The position numbers and the translations under genes were made by a program. Of a DNA stretch of 33,959 bases, positions 1 through 5,707 are shown piece after piece; the stretch's first letter is position 1, and each line of letters opens with the position of its first letter. The notes below the pieces were generated by a model, which worked only from the letters and a program-made list of their open reading frames with translations, had not been told where the DNA came from and did not search any database. The DNA is from Paracoccaceae bacterium (GTDB lineage: Bacteria; Pseudomonadota; Alphaproteobacteria; Rhodobacterales; Rhodobacteraceae): contig JASBSV010000059.1 in the NCBI GenBank assembly GCA_030148745.1, positions 1 through 33,959 on the forward strand, in the 5' to 3' direction.

Positions 1-205
1 CGTAATTGGCATCCAGCGGGCTGGAATAGGGCTCCTCGGTCGCGCCTTCGCGCATCACGCGGTATTCCAGATCGGTCAGCATCTGGCGCCATTCGGCCTC
101 GGTTCGGGTCACTTCGAAATCGCCCTCGACATACTGGGCGCGGGCTGGAAAGCCGGTGAAGGCGACCGCGCCAAGGGCGGTGGTCAGAAAATGTCGTCTC
201 AACAT
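1..205 (-). CDS. msrB: Peptide-methionine (R)-S-oxide reductase, exported, N-terminal part only
   Basis: MsrB reduces methionine-R-sulfoxide in oxidised proteins. Only the first 68 residues lie in the window; the gene runs off the left edge. The start is ATG at 205-203, preceded by an AGGAG ribosome site about 6 bases upstream. Residues 1-23 look like an export signal with a twin-arginine motif (LRRHFLTT), a hydrophobic stretch and an ARA cleavage site, so the enzyme should act in the periplasm, probably through Tat. From about residue 38 the sequence matches the start of SelR/MsrB domains (EWRQMLTDLEYRVMREGATE, then SPLDANY). The zinc-binding and catalytic cysteines lie outside the window and cannot be checked. 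It is downstream of, and on the same strand as, two fasciclin genes, which suggests an envelope oxidative-damage role. The family call is firm; the link to the neighbours is inferred. Confidence 0.85.
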   Translation of the reverse strand, partial: MLRRHFLTTALGAVAFTGFPARAQYVEGDFEVTRTEAEWRQMLTDLEYRVMREGATEEPYSSPLDANY

Positions 206-244
206 GTCGGAACTCCTTTCCTGGCTTGTCGTGGTGGGGTCGGA

Positions 245-292
245 GGCGCGCGCCCCCAGGGGATGGGAGAGTGCCCCGAAGGGGCGCGCGCC
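245..292 (-). terminator. Long perfect GC inverted repeat between fasciclin gene 1 and msrB
   Basis: Two perfect 12-base arms, GGCGCGCGCCCC at 245-256 and its complement at 281-292, flank a 24-base loop. The loop itself contains a GGGG/CCCC pair (259-262 with 274-277). The hairpin lies 20 bases after the fasciclin stop codon and 39 bases before the msrB start. No T-run follows it, so it may be a terminator that does not need one, an mRNA-stabilising 3' hairpin, or an attenuator before msrB. Confidence 0.5.
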
Positions 293-312
293 GGGCACGT
301 GGCGGCCTGCCC

Positions 313-879
313 TTAATTGGCGGGCAGCAGCACCGTGTCGATCACGTGGATGACGCCGTTGGACTGACGCACATCGGCAACCGTCACGGTGGCCACGCGG
401 CCGTTTTCATCTTCCAGCGTGATCGTGTCGCCATCCATCCGCGCCATCAGCGTGCAGCCGCCGACGGTTTCCACCGGGTAGGCGCCGCCATCATCCTCGA
501 TCATGCCCATGATCGCATCCGACATCGCGCTGTCGGCGACCACATGGCAGGTGAGGATGGTTTGCAGCTGCGCCTGGTTCTCTTCCATCATCACCATCTC
601 GACAACGCCGTCGGGCAGGGCCGCGAAGGCTTCATCGGTGGGTGCGAAGACGGTGAACGGACCTTCGCCCTGCAGCGTCTCGACCAGGCCCGCAGCCTGC
701 ACGGCGGCCACAAGCGTGGTGTGGATGGGCGAGTTGCTGGCGTTTTCGATAATGTTCATGTCGGCCATCATCTCGGCCCCGCCCACCATCGGGTTGTCGG
801 GGGAATGGGCAGCGGCGAAGGCGGAGCCGGCGCTCAGGATCAGGGCGGCGGCGGTGGTTTTCAGCAAGTTGGTAGTCAT
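313..879 (-). CDS. Secreted fasciclin (FAS1) domain protein, copy 1
   Basis: A 188-residue protein with one FAS1 domain, a fold used for adhesion or small-ligand binding at the cell surface. The start at 879 was chosen because GCAGGAG lies just upstream and an N-terminal signal peptide follows directly (TTAAALILSAGSAFAAA). The start 12 codons further upstream would add a non-signal leader. FAS1 landmarks are visible: GPFTVFAPTDEAF at 73-85 (H1) and SNGVIHVIDTVLLP at 173-186 (H2). Cysteines C111, in LTCHVV where FAS1 proteins usually have YH, and C142, in GGCTL, could form a periplasmic disulfide. The neighbouring FAS1 protein has both at the same positions. It appears to be a separate transcription unit with its own promoter-like element and 3' hairpin, near an ECF sigma/anti-sigma pair. 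Its ligand is unknown. Confidence 0.9.
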   Translation of the reverse strand: MTTNLLKTTAAALILSAGSAFAAAHSPDNPMVGGAEMMADMNIIENASNSPIHTTLVAAVQAAGLVETLQGEGPFTVFAPTDEAFAALPDGVVEMVMMEENQAQLQTILTCHVVADSAMSDAIMGMIEDDGGAYPVETVGGCTLMARMDGDTITLEDENGRVATVTVADVRQSNGVIHVIDTVLLPAN

Positions 880-938
880 GAAAAATCTCTCCTGCGGGGT
901 TGGGAACGCACCCATTTCGGGCGGTTCTTGTGAGGAAC

Positions 939-964
939 CACGTAGCGGCTTTGCGGGGGTTTCA
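939..964 (-). promoter_or_regulatory. ECF-type promoter candidate of fasciclin gene 1
   Basis: Read on the minus strand this is TGAAAC, 13 bases, CTACGTG. Equivalently it is GAAAC, 16 bases, CGTG, which fits the general ECF layout of a GAAC-like -35 and a CGT-like -10. The block CTACGTGGTTCCTCAC (930-945) matches the same place upstream of fasciclin gene 2 at 13 of 16 bases. The element ends 60 bases before the start codon. Recognition by the neighbouring sigma factor is inferred. Confidence 0.5.
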
Positions 965-1020
965 ACGCGGATGACATTGATGTGAAACCGCTCGGCAAGA
1001 CGGCGCTCGTGTTTGCCTTC

Positions 1021-1042
1021 CCCGGCGCGGGTTTGCGCCGGG
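1021..1042 (-). terminator. Hairpin after fasciclin gene 2
   Basis: A perfect 8-base stem, CCCGGCGC (1021-1028) and GCGCCGGG (1035-1042), with a six-base loop, begins 17 bases beyond the stop codon of the fasciclin gene at 1060. There is no clear T-run. It probably ends that transcript before the next gene's own promoter. Confidence 0.55.
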
Positions 1043-1059
1043 AAAGGGGGATGCGGGCC

Positions 1060-1629
1060 TTAGCCTTCCGCGGGCAGCAGGACGCGGTCGATCACGTGGA
1101 TCACGCCGTTGGACTGATCGACATCGGCGATGGTCACTGTGGCCACGCGGCCGCGCGGATCCTCGATCACGATATTGCCGTTCTCCATGCGGCCCGTCAT
1201 GGTGCAGCCGCCCACGGTGCGGATCGGGTAGGCCCCGCCGGCATTGGAGATCATGCCGGCAATGGCGTCCGACATCGCGTCTGCGGCCACCACATGGCAG
1301 GTCAGGACCAGTTGCAGCTGCGACAGGTTTTCCTCCTGCAGAAGGGCGTTGACCAGGCCATCGGGCAGTTCGTCAAACGCGTCGTTGGTGGGCGCGAAGA
1401 CGGTGAAGGGGCCGGGGCCGGACAGCGTATCGACCAGGCCCGCGGCCTGCACGGCGGCGACCAGCGTGGTGTGATCGGCGGAATTCACCGCGTTCTCGAC
1501 GATGTTGCGGTTGGCGAACATCTCGGCCCCGCCGACCATCGGGTTGCCCATGGATTGGGCGCTGGCGGCACTGGCGCCGACGCTCAGGATCAGCGCGGCG
1601 GTGGTGGTTTTCAGCATTTTCGTAATCAT
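1060..1629 (-). CDS. Secreted fasciclin (FAS1) domain protein, copy 2
   Basis: A 189-residue paralogue of the FAS1 protein at 313-879, collinear with almost no gaps. The start at 1629 has CAGGAG upstream. A signal peptide spans about residues 1-25, ending ASAAS-AQ. FAS1 motifs are GPFTVFAPTNDAF (73-85) and SNGVIHVIDRVLLP (173-186). C111 and C142 are at exactly the positions seen in copy 1. The two genes share coding sequence, the ribosome-site region (CAGGAGAGATTT) and upstream promoter-like sequence, so they look like a tandem duplication that copied the regulatory region too. It lies just downstream of the sigma/anti-sigma operon on the same strand, with an independent promoter candidate. 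It is probably periplasmic or surface-exposed. Its function beyond the FAS1 fold is unknown. Confidence 0.9.
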   Translation of the reverse strand: MITKMLKTTTAALILSVGASAASAQSMGNPMVGGAEMFANRNIVENAVNSADHTTLVAAVQAAGLVDTLSGPGPFTVFAPTNDAFDELPDGLVNALLQEENLSQLQLVLTCHVVAADAMSDAIAGMISNAGGAYPIRTVGGCTMTGRMENGNIVIEDPRGRVATVTIADVDQSNGVIHVIDRVLLPAEG

Positions 1630-1689
1630 GACAAATCTCTCCTGTTCTCATTTTCCGGACCCGTTCGATCGGGCCCATGAGAGCAATCA

Positions 1690-1714
1690 CGTAGATTGGC
1701 CGGAAAGAGTTTCA
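1690..1714 (-). promoter_or_regulatory. ECF-type promoter candidate of fasciclin gene 2
   Basis: On the minus strand this reads TGAAAC, 14 bases, CTACG, continuing into TGATTGCTCTC. It is the counterpart of the element at 939-964 but has one more spacer base. It ends 60 bases before the ATG at 1629, the same distance as in copy 1. Both elements keep GAAAC and CGTG 16 or 17 bases apart. Confidence 0.5.
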
Positions 1715-1722
1715 GGTCGATT

Positions 1723-1775
1723 GCCCCGGTCTCACGCAATCGTAATCGGGGCGTGATCGTCAGACTTCGCTGACG
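1723..1775 (-). terminator. Two small hairpins around the end of the anti-sigma gene
   Basis: CGTCAG (1758-1763) pairs with CTGACG (1770-1775) across the anti-sigma stop codon. GCCCCG (1723-1728) pairs with CGGGGC (1747-1752) just beyond it. Neither is followed by a T-run. Together they may terminate the sigma/anti-sigma transcript before the fasciclin promoter; this is a weak call. Confidence 0.3.
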
Positions 1776-2467
1776 GCCCCCACGGCCAGAACATCGCCGG
1801 TCGGCGCCCCCGTCGGAGAGCCGCCGCGCGGTTCATCCGAGATCGCCAGCACGCCGTCTGAAAGGGCGGTCTCCAGCTCGGGCGCAAGCGCCAGCCGTTC
1901 GCGGCCCTGGTCGCGGTTCAGGACGCCGAGCGAGATCGGCGCCTCCTCTCCCGCGATCAGCCAAAGTTCCAGGTCACGGCCCGGCCGCGCGTCCCCTTCC
2001 TGCCGCTCGAGATAGAGTTCACCGCGCGCCGCGTCATATTGCGCGATCACCACAAGCGAGCCGTCCTCGGCCGCGATCTGTGCCGAATAGGCCGCGTTTT
2101 CAGGCGGATAGGCCGGACGCGGTGGCAGGTCGACCACGACCCAAAGCAGCAATGCCGCCAGCAGGAACACCGCCCCGTAGAGCCGCGCAAGGCCAAAGCG
2201 CGCGATCCAGCCGGGGCGCGCCTCGGGCGCCGGGAACAGGCGATCCAGCAGCGCCTTCTCGACGCGTGCGGGCGGCGTGACCTCCTCGACCTCGGACATG
2301 GCGATCTCGGCGAAGCGGGACTGCCAGGCGGCAAGCTCCGCCCGCAGATCGGCATCCGACGCCAGCCGGGCCTCGAACGCGCTGCGCTCGGGCTCGGACA
2401 GCAGGCCCAGGGCGTATTCCGCCGCCTCGGCGCTGTCTTCTGGCGATATGTCGGGCCGGTCGCTCAT
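1760..2467 (-). CDS. Membrane anti-sigma factor, RskA type
   Basis: A 235-residue single-pass protein expected to hold the ECF sigma factor encoded just upstream. The cytoplasmic part (about 1-90) has the zinc-free anti-sigma pattern AAEYALGLLSEPERSAFEARL. A membrane helix lies at about 94-113. The periplasmic domain has RskA-like features (LELWLIAG..PISLGVL, and an ending with SPTGAPTGDVLAVG). The start chosen is the ATG at 2467, which overlaps the sigma stop as ATGA and has AAGGAG 11 bases upstream. A GTG four codons earlier is possible but would overlap that ribosome site. In this family, signal-driven proteolysis of the anti-sigma factor releases sigma; the signal here is not evident. The targets are probably the FAS1 genes downstream. 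Confidence 0.85.
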   Translation of the reverse strand: MSDRPDISPEDSAEAAEYALGLLSEPERSAFEARLASDADLRAELAAWQSRFAEIAMSEVEEVTPPARVEKALLDRLFPAPEARPGWIARFGLARLYGAVFLLAALLLWVVVDLPPRPAYPPENAAYSAQIAAEDGSLVVIAQYDAARGELYLERQEGDARPGRDLELWLIAGEEAPISLGVLNRDQGRERLALAPELETALSDGVLAISDEPRGGSPTGAPTGDVLAVGAVSEV

Positions 2468-3009
2468 GCGGTCAGGCACTCCTTCAGTTTCATCAGGCTG
2501 CGGCGCAGCCAGGTTCGCATCGTGTTGATCGGCACGTCGAAACGGCGCGCCAGATCGGCATATGTTTCCCCCTCCAGATAGGCCCCGCGCACTGCCGCGG
2601 CGCGGTCCTGCTCCAACTCGTCCAGACAGCCCGCGATGCGCGCCGCCTCGCCGCTGGCCACGGCTTGCGCCTCGGGGCCCGGAGCAGGATCGGACAGGGC
2701 CAGATCCTCGACATCGACCCCACCCGATTCACGCGGGCGCTTGCGCAGCCGGTCGATGGCGCTGTTGCGCGCCACGGTGATCAGCCAGGTCATCGGGCTG
2801 TGGCCGGTCACGCGGTAACGGTCGGCGCGGTGCCAGATCTTGACGAAGACCTCCTGCAGCGCGTCCTCCGCCTCGGCCCTGTCCTTCAACACACGCAGGC
2901 AAATGCCGAATAGTTTCGCCGATGTCGCGGCGTAAAGCGCCTGGAAGGCGGCCCGGTCTTTCAGGGCGGTGCGGGCGATCAACCCTTCGATGGCGCTGGC
3001 GTCGGTCAT
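2464..3009 (-). CDS. ECF (group IV) RNA polymerase sigma factor
   Basis: A 181-residue sigma-70 family protein with only regions 2 and 4. Region 2 spans about 20-90 ([53 protein letters not shown]). Region 4 spans about 125-178 ([18 protein letters not shown], then [19 protein letters not shown], the -35 binding helix-turn-helix). The start is uncertain: ATG at 3009 has GAGGG only two bases upstream, and an in-frame ATG at 3018 has no clear ribosome site. The 3' end overlaps the anti-sigma start by four bases, so the two are translationally coupled. It resembles the ECF sigma factors that pair with RskA-type anti-sigma factors (SigK-like). It is divergent from cobS; the 142 bases between them should hold both promoters. 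No copy of the fasciclin element was seen there, so autoregulation through that motif is not supported. Confidence 0.9.
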   Translation of the reverse strand: MTDASAIEGLIARTALKDRAAFQALYAATSAKLFGICLRVLKDRAEAEDALQEVFVKIWHRADRYRVTGHSPMTWLITVARNSAIDRLRKRPRESGGVDVEDLALSDPAPGPEAQAVASGEAARIAGCLDELEQDRAAAVRGAYLEGETYADLARRFDVPINTMRTWLRRSLMKLKECLTA

Positions 3010-3151
3010 GACCCTCATTTGTAAGGCGGATTGCGGCGAAGGCCAGCCATTTCTTGCGCCCGCCCCCCTCTTGCAGCGCGGGGCAATATCAGGCAACAGG
3101 GGAAGCTGCAGATCACCCCGCCGCGACACGCCCGCAGAAGTTGAGGATAGC

Positions 3152-4123
3152 ATGGACCAGACCCTGAAACCGACCGAAGATATCTCGGTCCGCGAGATGT
3201 TCGGCATCGACACCGAGATGAAGGTCAAGGGCTTTGCCGAGGCGCAGGAGCGTGTGCCGGATATCGACAGCACCTACAAATTCGATCCCGACACCACGCT
3301 GGCGATCCTTGCAGGGTTTTCGCACAATCGCCGGGTGATGATCCAGGGCTATCACGGCACGGGAAAATCCACGCATATCGAACAGGTCGCGGCGCGGCTG
3401 AACTGGCCCACGGTCCGGGTCAACCTTGACAGCCACATCAGCCGGATCGACCTGATCGGCAAGGATGCGATCAAACTTCGCGACGGCAAGCAGGTGACCG
3501 AATTTCACGAAGGCATCCTGCCCTGGGCGCTGCGCAATCCGGTGGCCATTGTGTTCGACGAATACGATGCCGGCCGCGCCGATGTTATGTTCGTGATCCA
3601 GCGGGTGCTTGAGCATGATGGCAAGCTGACGCTGATGGACCAGAATGAGATCATCACGCCGCACCGCTATTTCCGCCTGTTCGCGACGGCCAACACGGTG
3701 GGCCTTGGCGATACCACGGGGCTTTACCACGGCACGCAACAGATCAACCAGGCGCAGATGGACCGCTGGAGCCTTGTGGCCACGCTGAACTATCTCAGCC
3801 ATGACGCCGAAGCGGCAATCGTGCTGTCCAAGGCGCCGCAGTACAACACCGACAAGGGCCGCAAAACCGTCAGCCAGATGGTAACAGTGGCCGATCTGAC
3901 GCGCACGGCTTTCATGAACGGCGAATTGTCCACCGTGATGTCGCCGCGAACTGTCATCAACTGGGCCGAAAACGCGCGCATCTTTGGCAGCACCGGCTAT
4001 GCTTTCCGCCTGTCGTTCCTGAACAAATGCGACGAGCTTGAGCGTCAGACGGTGGCCGAATTTTATCAGCGCTGTTTTGACGAAGAGCTGCCCGAAAGCG
4101 CCGCCAGCCAGAGCTTGGGTTGA
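3152..4123 (+). CDS. cobS: Cobaltochelatase subunit CobS (AAA+ ATPase)
   Basis: CobS and CobT form the ATP-driven AAA+ complex that works with CobN to insert cobalt into hydrogenobyrinate a,c-diamide in the aerobic cobalamin pathway. The protein is 323 residues. Walker A is GYHGTGKS (66-73), Walker B is [10 protein letters not shown] (131-140), and [20 protein letters not shown] contains the sensor region. The N-terminal [13 protein letters not shown] segment is typical of CobS. The start at 3152 follows GAGGATAGC; longer upstream reading frames have no ribosome site. A nuclease gene overlaps the stop codon. CobT is encoded 1.6 kb downstream on the same strand instead of directly adjacent. 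CobN is not in the window. Confidence 0.95.
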   Translation: MDQTLKPTEDISVREMFGIDTEMKVKGFAEAQERVPDIDSTYKFDPDTTLAILAGFSHNRRVMIQGYHGTGKSTHIEQVAARLNWPTVRVNLDSHISRIDLIGKDAIKLRDGKQVTEFHEGILPWALRNPVAIVFDEYDAGRADVMFVIQRVLEHDGKLTLMDQNEIITPHRYFRLFATANTVGLGDTTGLYHGTQQINQAQMDRWSLVATLNYLSHDAEAAIVLSKAPQYNTDKGRKTVSQMVTVADLTRTAFMNGELSTVMSPRTVINWAENARIFGSTGYAFRLSFLNKCDELERQTVAEFYQRCFDEELPESAASQSLG

Positions 4124-4575
4124 ATAAACCCGGCGGGGTCGTGGCAGCCGGGTTTGTCTTCATAGCCGGCTGCACCGCGCCTTCGGATATACCGCAAACC
4201 CAAACCGCGCGCCGGACGGCGCCGCAGTGCGAGATTACCAAGGTGATCGACGGCGACACCGTCAAGGCGCGTTGCAGCGATACCGCGGTTGCGAACCTGC
4301 GCCTTATGGGCTTCGACGCGCCCGAGGTTTACAGGGCACGCTGTCCGGCCGAGCTGGATCGTGGGCGCGATGCCACCGCGCGGCTGCGCGCCGAGATTGC
4401 CGCCGCGAAAGCCATCCATATCGAAATGCAGGGCCGCGACCGCTATCGGCGGATCCTCGCGCGGCTTTTTCTGGATGGGCGGGACGTTGCGGATATCATG
4501 ACCGGCGCCGATCTGGCCGTGCCCTATTCCGGCGGGCGGCGCATCAATTGGTGCAGGCGGCTGACCGGGGCTTAA
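4120..4575 (+). CDS. Thermonuclease (SNase) family, probable lipoprotein
   Basis: A 151-residue staphylococcal-nuclease-like protein. The active-site pattern is complete: D44 (VIDGDTV), R61, D66 and E69 (RLMGFDAPE), and R111 ([11 protein letters not shown]), so Ca-dependent phosphodiesterase activity is plausible. The N-terminus is a short hydrophobic stretch ending in IAGC (C18), a lipobox-like site that suggests membrane anchoring. The start shown is TTG at 4120, overlapping the cobS stop as TTGA. GTG at 4141 is an alternative that would shorten the signal, and no in-frame ATG lies before the lipobox. Four further cysteines (37, 52, 75, 145) could form disulfides outside the cytoplasm. Coupling to cobS looks positional; no functional link is known. 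Confidence 0.85.
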   Translation: MNKPGGVVAAGFVFIAGCTAPSDIPQTQTARRTAPQCEITKVIDGDTVKARCSDTAVANLRLMGFDAPEVYRARCPAELDRGRDATARLRAEIAAAKAIHIEMQGRDRYRRILARLFLDGRDVADIMTGADLAVPYSGGRRINWCRRLTGA

Positions 4576-4576
4576 C

Positions 4577-4612
4577 GGCCAGCCGCCCGGCGCCTGTCAG
4601 GCGGCCTGGGCC
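4577..4612. terminator. Imperfect hairpin at a convergent gene end
   Basis: GGCCAGCCGCC (4577-4587) can pair with GGCGGCCTGGGCC (4600-4612) around a 12-base loop, with two single-base bulges. It lies between the convergent nuclease and flavin-reductase stop codons and includes the latter, so it could serve both strands. There is no T-run on either side. Confidence 0.35.
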
Positions 4613-5193
4613 GTCTCGGCGTTACGGGCCGCTACGGTGGCTTTGGTCCACCAGGCCAGATCGTCCAGCATGGCATTGGCGCTTGGCAGGATCGCTTCGC
4701 TGATTTCAGACATCTCGCCATTGGCACCCAACGGATGGACCTTCAAGAATTCGGCGCCCGCGATATGCACGCCCGAGCGGACCGGAACCATCTGCAACTC
4801 CACCGCGATGGTGCGCAAATGCTCAACCGCGCGCCCGGCCCCCAGCCCCCCATAGCCGACGATCGCCGCGGGCTTGTGGTTCCATTCAACATAAGCCTGA
4901 TCCAGAGCGTTTTTCAAAGATGCGGGAATCGAGCGGTTATATTCGGCGGTCACAAAGATATAGCCATCGAACTTCGCAATCTTCTGTTGCCATCTGACGG
5001 CATTGGGATCGCTGCTGGGCATCCAGAGGTTCGATGCGGCCTCGTTGAAAAATGGCAGATCAAAATCGCGGATATCGACGATCTCGACCTCCATATCGTC
5101 GCGGGCCGAGGCAACCTCGTAGATCCATTTGGCGGGTTTGTCGGCAAAACGCGTGTCGCGTGTAGAACCGATGATGACTGCAATACGGGGCAT
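4597..5193 (-). CDS. NADPH-dependent FMN reductase / quinone or chromate reductase family
   Basis: A 198-residue flavodoxin-like oxidoreductase. The N-terminal IAVIIGSTRDTRFADKPAKW is the FMN phosphate-binding loop of the ArsH/ChrR/azoreductase superfamily. AEYNRSIPASLKNALDQAY (about 84-102) and YGGLGAGRAVEHLR (about 113-126) are the other flavin-contact motifs. Members reduce quinones, azo dyes or chromate with NAD(P)H, often protecting against electrophile stress; the substrate here cannot be read from sequence. The start has AAGGAG 9 bases upstream. It is transcribed divergently from an HxlR-family regulator across a 94-bp spacer that contains a strong palindrome. That arrangement strongly suggests the regulator controls this enzyme. 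Confidence 0.85.
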   Translation of the reverse strand: MPRIAVIIGSTRDTRFADKPAKWIYEVASARDDMEVEIVDIRDFDLPFFNEAASNLWMPSSDPNAVRWQQKIAKFDGYIFVTAEYNRSIPASLKNALDQAYVEWNHKPAAIVGYGGLGAGRAVEHLRTIAVELQMVPVRSGVHIAGAEFLKVHPLGANGEMSEISEAILPSANAMLDDLAWWTKATVAARNAETAQAA

Positions 5194-5215
5194 TTCAAAG
5201 GTCTCCTTTGTTGCT

Positions 5216-5243
5216 TTGGTTTCGATTCGAAACCATGTAGAAT
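5216..5243 (+). promoter_or_regulatory. Candidate sigma-70 promoter of the hxlR-type gene
   Basis: TTGGTT at 5216-5221 (-35), 16 bases, TAGAAT at 5238-5243 (-10). The -10 differs from the consensus at one base. A palindrome covers the -35 and most of the spacer, a position where a bound repressor would block polymerase. Confidence 0.4.
5217..5235. promoter_or_regulatory. Palindromic operator candidate between the flavin reductase and its regulator
   Basis: A perfect inverted repeat TGGTTTCG-ATT-CGAAACCA: 8-base arms and a 3-base centre, lying in the 94-base spacer between two divergent genes. HxlR-family proteins bind as winged-helix dimers to such palindromes. Binding by the adjacent regulator is inferred. 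Confidence 0.6.
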
Positions 5244-5287
5244 ACAGACCTATTGATGGCCCGCAGTCGCTTCAAGGAGGCACAAAA

Positions 5288-5659
5288 ATGAAACCACAGC
5301 ACGATCAGGAAACTAATGACTGCACGCAGATCAGCGCCATGTTGCAACGCGTTGGCGACAAGTGGACGGTTCTGGTGATCGGCGCTTTGGGAATGGGGCC
5401 GCAGCGGTTCAGCGATCTTAAGCGGCAGATCGGGGGGATATCGCAAAAGATGCTGACCTCGACCCTGCGCAATCTTGAACGCGACGGTTTTGTGCATCGC
5501 ACCGTGACCCCCACGCGCCCGCCCCGGGTGGATTATTCGCTGTCCGAGCTGGGGGCCGAGCTTTTGGTCCCGGTTCAGGGGCTGGGCGACTGGACATTGG
5601 CCAATATGGACCGCATCGAAGCGGCGCGAGCGCGTTTTGACGGGCGCGACGATCAATAA
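5288..5659 (+). CDS. HxlR/YodB-family winged-helix transcriptional regulator
   Basis: A 123-residue DNA-binding protein. The family signature is GDKWTVLVIGALGMGPQRFS (about 23-42), followed by the recognition region GISQKMLTSTLRNLERDGFV and the wing, ending with PPRVDYSLSELG. C12, just before the first helix, corresponds to the conserved cysteine through which YodB, HypR and relatives sense quinones, diamide or hypochlorite; whether it senses here is inferred. The start at 5288 has AAGGAGG upstream; a longer frame running back over the spacer is rejected because it would cover the promoter and palindrome. The divergent flavin reductase is the obvious target, and autorepression is likely from the operator's position. 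Confidence 0.88.
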   Translation: MKPQHDQETNDCTQISAMLQRVGDKWTVLVIGALGMGPQRFSDLKRQIGGISQKMLTSTLRNLERDGFVHRTVTPTRPPRVDYSLSELGAELLVPVQGLGDWTLANMDRIEAARARFDGRDDQ

Positions 5660-5707
5660 TCGGGCCAACCACTTGCCCGCACCTCAAAGCAGTGATTTAG
5701 CTTGATC

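Noticed and set aside
3019-3151. Copy of the fasciclin promoter motif ahead of the sigma factor gene
   Set aside because: No GAAAC with a CGT block at the right spacing was found in this divergent spacer, so autoregulation through that motif is not claimed.
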